A stretch of 64,000 bases of DNA from Ceratobasidium sp. AG-K (lineage: Eukaryota; Basidiomycota; Agaricomycetes; Cantharellales; Ceratobasidiaceae): assembly GCA_037039685.1 (NCBI GenBank), contig JAWNGF010000004.1, positions 4,154,001 through 4,218,000 on the forward strand. The letters run 5' to 3'. How positions within the stretch are numbered: the stretch's first letter is position 1; each line of letters starts with the position of its first letter. A program made the translations under genes and the position numbers. This document shows, one piece after another, positions 11,444 to 22,780 of this stretch. The notes under the pieces were generated by a model, which ran no database searches, was not told the origin of the DNA, and saw nothing but the letters and a program-made list of their open reading frames with translations.

Positions 11444-14400
11444 ATGGAGCAGTCAAAACCGGCTAAAGTAATCGTCACATCTGCTTCCCGCTCCAATGAG
11501 CATCTATCGCCCATCAGCGCGGACAAATACCCATCCCGTTTTGCGGACCTCATCACGGCAATCGCTCGTACCAAGAGGATCATGATCCTGAGCGGCGCTT
11601 CAGTACTGAGCGGAACTGGTTATCAGGTATGTTAACTCTCCGCTCCGAACAGCTTAGTGCTTTCAGGCCCGTTAACAAGCTGACTGTATAACCGCGTTGA
11701 ATAGTCGTTGGACATGTCGGTCGATGTAAGATACGACAGGGAAGTGCGGCGGCAGAGTCTACAAAGTCTCCTTAAGGAGTGCACCTCGCGAGACGTCCGA
11801 CCGGAGGAGCTGTCCCCCAACAAACTAGCCGCGTATAACTCTGCGATGACGCAACGTCGAATCGCCATCCGCCACTTCGAACGGAATGTTTTCCTGGATT
11901 ATTTGGTCAGGATATTCCAGGAGGATCGGCTCACGACCTGTATGACTTCGAGCTTCGACGGAATTGAAGCGCGGTCGGCCGAAGGTCTCTCGGACAAAGT
12001 TACAATGCTATATGGAGATAACGGAACGCTTGGCTGTTGCACTAGGAAGTGCCAGACCACATCGGAAGAGGAGACCAGGGCGCTGGACACGGAAATGCTC
12101 TCGAAGGGCCTTGTTGCCTGCCGCCGGTGCACGCAAATTTGTGAGTTAGCTCTTCTCCAGTTATTTATGGCTCGCTCATCCATTTTCTGTCCCTTATCCT
12201 CTCGGAAACCATCATGCACACCCTTTCGCACCCCCTTTCTGGGCGCGCCTCTACCCGCAGATACGAAAACCTCAAAGGCTCGTCGAACTGGCAGCGATGC
12301 TATGCGACTCCTTCGGCCGATGGTTCAACATTCGCTCGCGGCTTCTATGGTAACAGGAGAGGGTGGGGAGGCGCTGCAAAAAGTCGCGGGAACATCGCAC
12401 CTCCTCTTGATACTAGGCGCCCCCCCGAAGTCGAAGGAATTGACGGGGCTGATCAGTGACCTGGCCGAAGTCGTCCACGAACATTACGGTGCGGTCGCTT
12501 ACATTGGCCCTGAGGCCGTACAACATCAAAATGTGCATCAGTACATCGATGTGCAGATCCAGTCGGACGTTTCAGAAGCCCTTGGACTGGTGATGCGGGA
12601 AATGGATCGGGTAAGTCATTTAATCCCAGACTGACAATTTGCACACTCTTTCGCTGAACAAAGAACGTCTGTAGCTTTTTGTCGGAGGCGAAGTTGAGGA
12701 TGACTTGGATGACGGGGACTTTTGGTTCGAGGTAAGTTCTGTGAGCAATGGTAGTTGTCCTGTCGTGCGGCTTAGCTCCTGGTCAGACGATCAACAATCA
12801 ATTGCCGCGACATACAGTTCCCCTTGAAGCGCCGTACCTTGGTCAAGTTTGCAGTCACTGCTGCTGCGGCATCACCGAATATCTAGTCCAATGTGGCAAA
12901 TGTTCGGCAAGCTACTGTTATCGGCGCACAGAGGACGAAGATTCGGGAGACAGCGACGAGGAACCTTCGACCGATCGCTTAGACACCACGCGGCCGAAGC
13001 CAGTACTAGGCACACGGAACGCTGAGCAGCACGGGGAAGGCGAAGCTAATTCCTTCGAGGGATCCGTAACGGAGGAGGAAGAAGAAGACACGTTTACGTT
13101 TGATGAGGCTTGCATCGTCTTTAATATGTTTTCGCACGAGCTTCTTCGGCCATCTCTTGAAGATGCGAAACGGGACTTTGTCTGCCCCGAGTGTTGGCAT
13201 GCTGAAAAACGGGGTCTATATCCAGTGAGTCCTCAAGCACTTTATTTTCAAGTGTCCATGCTCACTGGTAATTAAGCACTTTGTGCGACCGGTGGCGCGG
13301 GAGACGCCTGAATCGTCGACTAAGCCCTGGCCTCGCCTTGCCTTGCTGGTGTATTACGTTGAGCAGTTCTGGCCCCAAACGAAGCATCTCTGTGCGCTCG
13401 TCGCGAGCATATGGAAACAAATGGGATGGCAGGTGGGTTCCAGTTTGATGCAGTCTTCGAAACTATTGGATTCAATGTACACACACTTAGTGCATGGTTG
13501 AGCCGGTCAAATTGCAACACCTGCGGGAGAAGACGAGCCTCTTTCCAGACTTGTGAGTATACTATCGCATTTGCGGTACCGTTCCGGTCCACTTCTCGGA
13601 TATTGATCGGTTTGATTCAGAGACTGGGAGCAAGGCACATACGAGATGATGGTCGTCTACATCACTCACGGACTAACCGGAGAACAAGGCTACCAGCTGA
13701 CGAACAAAGAATCGTACCGTCCTGTGGAGGTGAGAAGCACAGCTCTTTTACGCGGCTAAAGAGGTAGCAGCAGCTAATCCGGCTTATAGTTCTTCCAGGC
13801 TACGTTGTCTATTGCTCAGGGTACGCTCGAGGGCGCGAAGACGAAAAGGGGGTTTCTGCTCTGTTGCGGTCACCCGTTGCATCATCCAGGTCTTGTTAAC
13901 GAGTTGCGCGAGTGGATCGATAGGTGAGTTTTGATCCATCGTATACGTTTGACTATACTAGCTGAGCACTGCCTACTGCAGCCGTAATACATTCGATACC
14001 TTGGTCGGATGCATGAACAAAAAGTTCTCCCCGGCCTTTATGGTCAACGTGATGGCAAAATGGAGCAAAGCGCTAGTCGACCAAACCGATCAGGCGTGCG
14101 CGACGCTCCTCAACTACTGGCTCCGAGACACCATTGGTTGCAGCCACTCTGATCTCCTGTGCCTGGCTCCTGGTCGTCGCCCGGAGATATGGCTGTATGC
14201 GCCGTTCCAGAGTCGACCATTGGGGAGGCCGTTACCTAGTCTCCTGAGCGTTTGCCCGTGCAGCCCTCAACTTGACGAGCAGGGCAAGCCCATCAGCGAC
14301 CAGCGTCGTGGCAGGAAGATTTGGAAAGTAGAGCACGGGAAGATTAAACCTGGGTCCAGACTGCGCGATGTCAGCGTACAGGCGAAATGCCAGGCGTGCC

Positions 14401-14507
14401 GACAAGCCTGGCCTCTTCCATACGAGTCATTGGCGGGCACTTTGATAAAGGTTGATGGGGTTTATGGTGCCGTTGTGCCATATTTTTACGATCCAGATGA
14501 GGAATGA
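11444..14507 (+). CDS. Degenerate sirtuin - zinc finger - caspase/CHAT-like fusion
   Basis: Ten exons: 11444-11626, 11705-12140, 12261-12610, 12675-12731, 12787-13224, 13277-13432, 13491-13552, 13621-13729, 13790-13923, 13982-14507; 816 residues, every phase closing. Residues about 30-320 are a sirtuin fold: GASVLSGTG (51-59) replaces GAGIS, TSSFDGI (142-148) replaces TQN-x-DG, and the catalytic HG is YG (Tyr164). Zinc cysteines C172/C173, C177, C200 and C203 remain, so it is probably a dead sirtuin. Exon 5 adds a zinc finger (C364, C367, C378, C381, C386 and CPEC near 475). The last third is caspase-like: LALLVYYV strand, VVYITHG with His577, GFLLCCGHP with Cys622/623. It is the only one of four family members keeping both His and Cys. 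The C-terminus has a CQACRQAW zinc-knuckle-like pair. Confidence 0.8.
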
Positions 14508-14905
14508 GTTTGTGCTCCCAAGTTTTTTGTCAAGTTTATACAAGTTTGTACAATAGCAAATGATTTTATTCCCGAAATTATGTTGATTAGTTTTGAACCT
14601 AGACAGGTGCAACTGGACGAATGCATACAGAACCATGCTCTATGGCCGAAGGCACTGTTTAGATTGTCAGCAGAGCAAAGTATGGAACAGACCCGCCAAA
14701 ACTTCAAAGAATGTTGTGTGTCTCGACAGCATTTGTCGCTCGGGGACATCCCAACGTCCAGGGGTTTTGACATATGTCAAGCTTTTGGTGTCAACTGGTC
14801 CCTCAATTAGCAAACAGTGAACCCTATGTTGACATATTTCAGGACTTGCTTGTCATAGCAACTCTCCCGACTTTGCGCCTTCTCCCCATTCCTCGTTGTC
14901 CTAAC
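14508..14905. other. Intergenic, no gene
   Basis: Spacer and probable promoter of the oxygenase gene. Unlike most neighbours it shows no CACGTG. Confidence 0.4.
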
Positions 14906-16776
14906 ATGGGGAAACCAAAGAAGTCGCGCAACAAGAGACGCATTTCTTCAGCTCCCCCCACAGTCACACCAACTACTTTCGTGGGCTTGAACGTCGACTC
15001 CAACGGTTCAGAGCCAACGACACGTAATGTTCCTCTCCCGGACGGCAAGCCATACAAGCAAAGGCAGAAGAGAGCGCGGGAGACGCTTAGAAAAACTGAG
15101 CATGATATGTACAGACAGGTACTCCACCATGCTGCAGAGGCGCTCGCAAATCCCAGTAAGGGACTACTTTTAATTGCGATTCACTGACTTCCCACTAATT
15201 CAATACTCTTGGTGGTGCTAGTAAAGTTGCCGTTCCGGGTATCAGACTTTGTGGAAAAAAGAAAAAAGAACGGTATCCCCATCGGTGGTGGTGCTTTCGA
15301 AGGCCTCGCTCAGGAGCCGAGACGCCTCGAAGTCGGAGGGCGATCTGCTGTACTCGTTGATATGGACGACATAGTAATCCTATGGTACTTCCCTGCTTTC
15401 CTTGGAACGGGCCTAAGGGTGTGTGAATGCCGGGCTATTGCGCTCCATGCAAAAGGTTGACCTTAATCTACAGAAAAACCTGCTCGGAAGGCTCGAGGAC
15501 CTAGCCAAGGTGTACCAGCCACCTGCAGACTCGCAGATCAGAGACCGCCGGGCCGCGGATCAGGTTGTTTGTCCACGCTCACACACGTTGAACGCTCAGG
15601 GCGTTTCGACACGAAGCCAAGCGGCTCGTGCGGCTGCAGCAGCCAAAGGACTGTTGGATATGCAAGACGACGCAGAGGAACCATTGGATGAGACCTCTGG
15701 TGTTTTGGAAGACACAGCGAACTTCATATGTAGACAACTGCGACCAGAGGTTTACGTAGAAACCGAAGGGGAGGTTCGCTTGGTTGGGCTGGATATCCAA
15801 CCAGGACCTACCAAGGAACCCAGAAGTGTTCCACAGCGCGACAAGGGAAAAGATTTTGAGGACCTTGCCAATCTGGCTCCGTTTGCTTACTACTTTAGTC
15901 CTGGGTGGTGTCAAACAGGGATGCAATACGTGAGTGGATAGCGATCCACCATCAGCTGTCGCACCGGACTCATTTCCTCTGCAGCTGAGGCCCATGGAGA
16001 TGTCACTGCACTTTCGCAATGCGCTAGCACCCCACTGTCAGCGAGAGATGATCCATTTCCTAGAGTCAAAGCGTCTTTTCGATAAAAAGGTTGCCTTCCT
16101 CACCGACATTATCCATCCTTACCTCAGCAACGCTATGCGCCAATTGAGAGCCCACATGTCAGCGGTGAAGGGAGCGACCCAGACCGCGGTTATCAATGGC
16201 TGGACCAGCGCGTTCCCGTGCTTTGGTGTGGGGGTGAACCGAACGACGGCCATTCATCGAGATACGCGCGGGATCAGAGGTGGTCTCGATATCATTGGCG
16301 TTCTCGGCACATTCACACAAGGTGGAGACCTGGAGTTTCCGGACCTTAATCTGAGACTGGAATGGACCCCAGGGTGTCTCTGCGCGTTTGATGGTTATGA
16401 CTTTCGCCACAAAGTGCACGAGTGGTCGGGAGGATCACGAATCACTTTGATCTCCTTTTGCCGACAATCGACATGGGCCGCGCTGAGGCTTGACTCAAGC
16501 TTGATACGTCCTACTAGCGAAGAATGTTTGGAGCATTTATCTGCTTCCGAAAAACGGAGGACCGTAGCTATCAAAGCGGACCAGCAGGATGAGCTTTCGA
16601 ACCTGGGAACAAAGTTAGGAAATCGAAGAGCAAAGGAAAACCCGCAACTTGCGAAGCTGCTCGATGAGCATGACTATGCGCGGCGAGGAAGTTGCTTGGC
16701 TGGGCAAGCCTGCGCACCAAACTTCCCCGAACCAAAAACGGAGGGTTTCAAAGGGAGAAAAAGACGCAAAGTTTAA
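14906..16776 (+). CDS. 2OG-Fe(II) oxygenase of the fungal TET/JBP type
   Basis: Start at 14906 (MGKPKKSRNKRR, a basic N-terminus). Exon 1 is 14906-15155, exon 2 starts at 15222, and the last exon is 15985-16776 after an intron at 15930-15984. The splice pattern at 15375-15470 is uncertain; a 37-nt intron after GTGLR near 15419 would keep the frame. The catalytic domain has HRD (His at 16255, Asp at 16261), GGLDIIGVLG, FAYYFSPGW upstream, a distal His in FRHKVHEW and the 2OG-binding Arg in GSRITLISF. This spacing fits the TET/JBP oxygenases expanded in basidiomycetes, which oxidise 5-methylcytosine. The C-terminus is basic (KGRKRRKV). Assignment to TET/JBP rather than another 2OG family is a pattern judgement. 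The CpG-poor right half of the window shows that methylation-like decay operates in this genome. Confidence 0.7.
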
Positions 16777-17190
16777 GCATTAGGCTCTGGTTCTGCTGGA
16801 ACTAACGACAATCAGGCTTCCATGCCAGCGTCTGGTCTTGCACAACTGGTTATTGGATTATTGACAGTGTTGTAGTCTCAAGGCGGTTTTGTCATTATTG
16901 ACTTATATTAGCTCATGTTTACCTTTGCGAGAGATGCAACCAATGCTTCCCAGTAGGGTAGGGTGAGCTGGCATATATTATACTCGCTTTTTCGCTTGTC
17001 GCACTTCCATCGTCTCATCGCGTGCCTCCCAGAGTACGCGCAGTCACGTGCGAAGAAATGCATGACTTGCCACGTGGCTAGGGTTGGGGTATTCATTACT
17101 TCAACAGCACCCTGTTGATTCCACTTCGACGCCCAAGTGCTCATCGCTCCCAACGCCACGCTCCAAATGCATACCACTCTGGCAGAACCC
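16777..17190. promoter_or_regulatory. Promoter region with two CACGTG sites
   Basis: CACGTG at 17045-17050 and 17071-17076 lies 115-146 bp before the start codon at 17191. No gene is seen in this interval. Confidence 0.45.
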
Positions 17191-19214
17191 ATGGCGTCAA
17201 TTTACGCCCCCAACCCAGCGCGAACAGAAAAATATCGTTTGCTTACGGAACCAAAAAGTCGGCCAAAAGCTGGAACCTGTACGTGGCATGTATCAAACTT
17301 AACGCAAGTACTAAAATCCAAAACCAAAGTGCAGCTACGAGCGTTGAACGGCTTCTTGTTTATAAAAAACGGAAAGTTTGTGTTCCCAACGTACGAGGCT
17401 ACCAAATCTGAACAGTGGTGGACCGGGGTGGAGGCCTACGGATATATGGCCGCTTTGACCGGTGATTACAAATATCTTATCTGGTCCGGTTACTGGGAAG
17501 AGGAGGAAACTCCCGGAAGACACTTGGAAGTGGTGAAGCTCGAAAACATTGAGGGTATGTCCAAGGAATATAGCGTACATTGGCGCGCCAAGTAAGCACC
17601 ACCCAATCTTCCGTCGGCGGGCTTCCAAATAACCGGTCACCAACAGGAGCGAACCAATTCTATGGCTAGAAACCAAACATAAAATAGCCTACGCTTTGCT
17701 GGAGCCCGCCGACGAGTATGACCCACTTGAATGGAAACTAGTCGTGGATTCGTGGACAAACGCACGCGAGTTGGAAGAAGGCTCTGCGTACTTCCAGCGC
17801 ACCGACCTGAAGCAGCGACCGGCCTGGTGGCCTAAGGCCGGTGACAAGCAATGGAAACGTGTTCAGAAGCTATCAAATGGTCAGAAGCCTAAGACAGGGA
17901 TACGAGCAAAGGAGGCGAAACCTACTCGAGGAATGATTGAGGCTCGAAAGAACGGACCGAGCAAAAGCAAGGAAACCATTCCGATGGACACAGGCAAGAG
18001 CAGTGATCGCACCAGTCACAGTCCCAGGCAGAAACGTAGGCGGCCATCAGACGTCAGCGTATCCGATGGACCAAGTATTCAGCAGCCCAAGAAGGCTCAT
18101 TACGAGGTGCCCCCTTCTTCCCCATCTCTTGGTGCAACCGTAATATCCTCCTCTTCGGAGCCAGAGGAACCTGGTACATCGAAATCCAAGGAAACCAGCC
18201 CTCCGCCAACCACAAAACCAAGCGCTTCGAGCTCTGGACTACGCAACCCTTCGAAAGGGAAGGGCAAACACCTTGCCAAGCTCTCTGCTGAGGAGGCTGA
18301 CCGTGCCAGCAGTCGGACGGATGGGCGATTAGCCGATTCAAACTCCAAGAACGGGTCCAGTTCGAAGCGACAGGCGTCTAAGTTGAGAATACAGAAGGAG
18401 GCGCGAGGCGAGAAGCCTAGGCCAGCTACGCAGGAAGCCAGCGCCATGCCTTCTCGCCTACCATCCCCGTCTGCCGGTCATGCTCAAAACAAAGCTTTGG
18501 GCGAGAAAGGAGAGAGAGATGTGGTTGAAGGGGCGCCAACGCCACATACGGCATCCACTCGCAAGGTACAATTCATGCTTTCGAGCTTTCTATTTGAGAA
18601 GCTTATGGGTGTACTGCCAGATTACCGAAGATCCAGCTCCGCTTCCCAGCAACAAGATCGAGCTTTCCTCAGCACCGAGCACGCTGGCACAGCCGATGCA
18701 GGCGCAGACAAGTTCGGGTCACAGTGCAGGTATACCACCACTCAATTCCAAACTGCACAAATGATTTACGTCTCATAACGCCCAGACATTGAACCAGCGG
18801 TTGTGCAATCGATCTCGGGTTCACAGCCCACTGAGCAATTCCTTGGGCTCTCTCTCGGTAGGTCCTTTGTGATACAGTCCCGTACGTCTGACGGTCACTG
18901 GGTTATGACCTACACAACTGGTTCATACAGCAGAGCCAACGGTACCATTGTCCTCTGTCGCAGCTGCTTCTACGCCGACCCCGGCCTCTCCTGGCAATGG
19001 TCACAAAATGCGTGCCTCAGACTCGGTTGATGTCCTGATGGCAGACATATCAGCTTTGCGCCCTGTGCGAGGTGTTCGGGCCTCAACTGTTCCTCCCGGT
19101 TCTGGAGTTGGTTCGCCTGCCAGGCGTTACTCTGCTGAAGCTGTTGGAAGCACAGAGCTCGACTTGGATAATCGAAGCTCTAAGCGATACAATCAGTTTC
19201 GCGCACGCCGGTGA
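17191..19214 (+). CDS. RFTS-like chromatin-associated protein, paralogue 3
   Basis: Six exons: 17191-17278, 17330-17591, 17647-18565, 18621-18729, 18786-18857, 18931-19214; 577 residues. The core reads NGFLFIKNGKFVFP, WWTGVEAYGYMAAL, then LWLETKHKIAYALLEP with DEY, followed by RPAWWPKAGDKQW. Intron 1 (phase 1) and intron 2 (phase 2) match the paralogues at 5352 and 7008. The long third exon is basic and Ser-rich, with short lysine clusters and RQKRRRPS that could act as nuclear localisation signals. The protein ends LDLDNRSSKRY, nearly the same as the LDNRSSKAY end of paralogue 1, so that C-terminal motif is probably functional. The RFTS-like assignment rests on the W-x-x-T...Y-x-L-x-x-P pattern. 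Confidence 0.75.
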
Positions 19215-19655
19215 TTGGCTTATTTCATACACAACAAATTGTAGTTGAAGATTTGGCTCGGGACCTTGGATTACTGAACCGCCAATGATGATTCCGCGAT
19301 TGGCGTATTCGAATACACTTATGAAATCCATCCCGTAAAAATACAAAGTCGCAGTTTCACCCAGGACCTGTGTGCACTCGCCTACAGCCTACTACTAGAT
19401 ACATGCGCAGACTGATACACGCATCGATCCTCCAGAGTCTTCATAGTTGTGGCGCTGATGCACAGAGGCCTAAGAATTACCGAGGCCTAGCTATGACGAT
19501 AACTGTCGAATACCTCCCAAGGCATTATTTTCTCGGATTACATCTTCCGGATAGGCTGATCGATCAGTCACGTGCTGAAAACCCTTTGTGTTTGTCTCGC
19601 GTCAGGCTGTTTGGTCCGACGTGCCTGCCAGCGCAGTCGACCTTCTCCACGCGTC
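19215..19655. promoter_or_regulatory. Intergenic and promoter with one CACGTG
   Basis: CACGTG at 19569-19574 lies 82 bp before the ATG at 19656. An overlapping open frame at 19370-19720 is crossed by the first exon and intron of the next gene and is not called. Confidence 0.4.
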
Positions 19656-21337
19656 ATGTCAGAGCCCACAACGCAGCTCGGTACGTATTAATCCTTGAAC
19701 TTCCGGGGTCTACGTTCTAAGCCTTCTCAGAGGCTATTACCGAAGAGAGCCGCAAAGATCAGGTACGTTACAGTGAGTAGCTTCGTGATGACTGGCTGAG
19801 TCGTTGAGGTAGTACTGTTACATATGCGAAGATGGTGGAAATATCATAGAGTGCTGCATGTGCACCAAGGCGTGCTGCTACGACATCATTGGCCAAACAG
19901 GGTCTAACCCGACCCATGAGCCCGAAGCATGCGTTAGCATTCCAGCCAGCATGGCAGTTGGCGCGGATATCACATTCCCTTGCCCAGATTGCGTCTCCAA
20001 ACATCGACCGCGCTCGATCGGTGTACGTCCTGTATTCCAGTACTGGTTTTGCTTTACTAAATCGGCGCTAAGTACTTCATCAACCGAGGGGCCCGCACCA
20101 CGATGAGAACAGCATCGAGATCCTCGGTCGCGATTGTGATATATCACCTGCACTCGCACTCCACCGCAGCAAGAACTCTGGCTGATCAGCTGATGTCTGC
20201 TCTGCAAGTATTCTATGTGAACGTCGCTTGGCAAATTCGATTGCTTCACCATCGAATCGAGCCGGCAGACGCCAAAGCTCTCTTCGAGCAGTAAGTGCCA
20301 TCTCTTACCTTTTGTTACACACTGACAATTCATTCTTTAGGCTCCCAGAAGGGTTCCCTTATCACCTCGTCGTCCTTTTTCTAACGGAAGGCGATCCCCA
20401 GGGAGGTTGGTGGCATACATCCCTCCATGGCAATCAAAAAGATGGTCGAGTAAGCGAGAAGCAATTTCTGGAGTCCTGTTTGCACAACCTTGGCGGTATT
20501 GCGCGTAACGCCACAACGGCTCGCGTGTTTGGGATAGCCTGCGGATTTAATCTGCGCGTTAAAGGATCTATAGCAAGCGTGGAGAATTATCTGCGGGGGT
20601 AAGTCGATTCGAGAGATGGCAAATTTGTTGATCCTATCCTCGCAGCACTGCGTTCACCTCACTTGTGATGCCAAACACTTGTTCCTTGCTGGTTTGCGAG
20701 TACGTCACGATTCTTCCCGAACTGTTTGTTAACCTCTACTACTTTGGCGCGGCGCTGGAGCCCTCACTTATGCGCATCTGGGGAACATCATCGGAGGTCC
20801 GGACGCACACTGGACTCATGATCATGCAGCGGTCTACAACCGGGGTCGAATTTAGCGTCAAGAATATTTGCTATTCACCCAAAGCAAGTTGCCCTTTCGG
20901 TGTGCTGCTCCCGATGGTGGATACCATATGTGGCTGCGATGACAGCGGGAACTGGATCTATCAGGCCGAGAGAGAGAATCGCTCCGAAGTGGTTTTTTTA
21001 TATCGGTCCTCCTGCTGTAACGTCCAGTTACAAGTAGGCATCCACCCCGCCCAACGCCGGTATGCGACCATTCATGATGCCGAGTTTACGGAGGAGGAAT
21101 GGGACGCGTCTACACAGTCCTTTTTGTTCAATGAATCTTCCAACGTTTGCATGAGAGTAATTGTAAGCACATCAAGGTCTAATCCAGCGAAGTGTACTAC
21201 TAACTGTGCTATGCGTCGACTCGGTTCAGCCTCCGACGTCTGAGGGCCCACGGAAACCTGTGGATCTCAGTCATGTGTGGACAAGATCCGGGCGAAAAGC
21301 GGAAAAGGCCCTGGAGACACTCGCAGCCAAGCCGTAG
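19656..21337 (+). CDS. PHD/ADD-type zinc finger plus caspase/CHAT-like protein, copy 2
   Basis: Seven exons: 19656-19680, 19731-19762, 19813-20022, 20073-20290, 20341-20598, 20646-21162, 21230-21337; 455 residues. Exons 3, 4, 5 and 7 have the same lengths as in the minus-strand copy at 9382 (210, 218, 258, 108 nt). The zinc finger is CYICEDGGNIIEC (21-33), CMC, CC (40-41) and later CPDC. The caspase-like core has VAIVIYHLHSH, then HLVVLFLTEGDPQGGWW with Glu where the catalytic His is expected, then FGIACGFN. The last exon carries the shared motif DL-x3-W-T-x-SGR-x-A. Direct readthrough past the last intron gives another tail, but the TACTAAC branch site and the paralogue support splicing. It probably acts in the nucleus through its finger; this is inferred. 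Confidence 0.78.
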
Positions 21338-22780
21338 CCGCCCAATATATAAATACATGTACCCCTACGATTGCTATGTATACATTGACGCGCTCACAAA
21401 CCAGTTTGACTGAGCATACTTGTACCAACAAGGTATCACCGCATGTAAGGTGCTCCCGATGTCACGAACCTGTACCCGGGCGCGTGGGGATCTTCTGGCT
21501 CTTAGCCGTTTGATCACCTCATCCAATGGTTGGCCAAATGGCGCGGTTGTTGTGCCCCCTTGCTGTGCCTTTGGTACCCACTTGTTGAACTCCTACCAAT
21601 TATTGTACTGACATCTTTTACCTTTGTAGAAAGACCGTTACATTCCTGTGAACAGATGTCCCCGCAGCCAGACATACTGCATGGTCGCTGATCGCACATG
21701 ACTGAGTTAGAGCATACAACCGTGGAATATTATGTAGCGTTACACGGTGTGAAAGAATTTGATACACATTCCGGACCAACTAATGTATATCGTGCAAAGC
21801 TTATCTATGGTGTGCACTCTCGGTGACCAGCCAGGACTCTGGAAGAGGTATAGCCGGCTAAGTAGGAGTGCTAGCTAACATGTCCAACTAACCAATGGGA
21901 CGCACCGCACAGGTCAACTTGCCTCTCATCCTGAGAAGTTCTCTCCGCGTTGGAGTGGCATTGGTCTGAGGGGCGACCTAGATAAGCTTTACATCACACA
22001 CTAGACTGTCACAAGAGACATACCGAGGCGCTGGAACTCATTTTCCCAGTCAACAACGTCTGGAACTTGAATACCGTCAATGTGATTCTGATAGCACAGC
22101 ACGGGGTGAGCATACGTATCATCAATCGGGCTTTACCTCCAGTAGATTTTCGTGAGGTGGATTTGTTTCCTGTATTGTATTTTGGCATGATTCACAGGGG
22201 AGTGAATTTGTTTGGGTGGTTGTTACTCTTGGAGTTGGCAACGTATTTGTATCCGGTTGTCCCAACCACACTTCCCATCAGCACAAATACACTAGGGCTC
22301 AGGGTGCATGGTCACGTGAGCATACGATTTGATGCCAGAAGCTGTTCCGAATACACGCATTTTTACAGTAATCGAACGATCAACCAACTACTGATCCGCT
22401 GGGGCCAGGCGCCTGCTAGGCTCATTCTGGTCGCCCTGCTTGGAAGCATAGCAATTTGCCCCAACAAACGAGAGCAGGAGTAAATTATAGGTATTGGACT
22501 TGAAACCAGTGAGGTACTCAAGCCCTGCCCGCTGGGGCGTTATTGAAATGGTACATCAAAACGCAGGAGGGAAGAGGCATCACGTGGTGTCTGCTGTCAT
22601 GTCCCAACCCTGTGCACGTGCCCCGGGAGATTAAAAACATCACGTGATGCTGGGCGTCTTGATTCCAACAACAACCACAACCCACTCGGCCTCATCCTCG
22701 CGTCCGTTCCCCACTCGATCGATTAGGCGCTGCCTGTGTTCAACTATTTGGGCCGTCTGGCCATAGACTACGGTGATCCT
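21338..22780. other. Gene-free stretch with clustered CACGTG
   Basis: CACGTG at 22313, 22581, 22615 and 22641. An open frame at 22067-22483 has no recognisable domain, paralogue or splice context and is left uncalled. Confidence 0.4.

Noticed and set aside
19370..19720. Open frame of 116 codons before the zinc-finger gene
   Set aside because: It overlaps the first exon and intron of the gene at 19656, whose structure is confirmed by the paralogue at 11070.
22067..22483. Open frame of 138 codons with hydrophobic stretches
   Set aside because: No family, no paralogue, no neighbouring exon logic; length is within chance for this composition.
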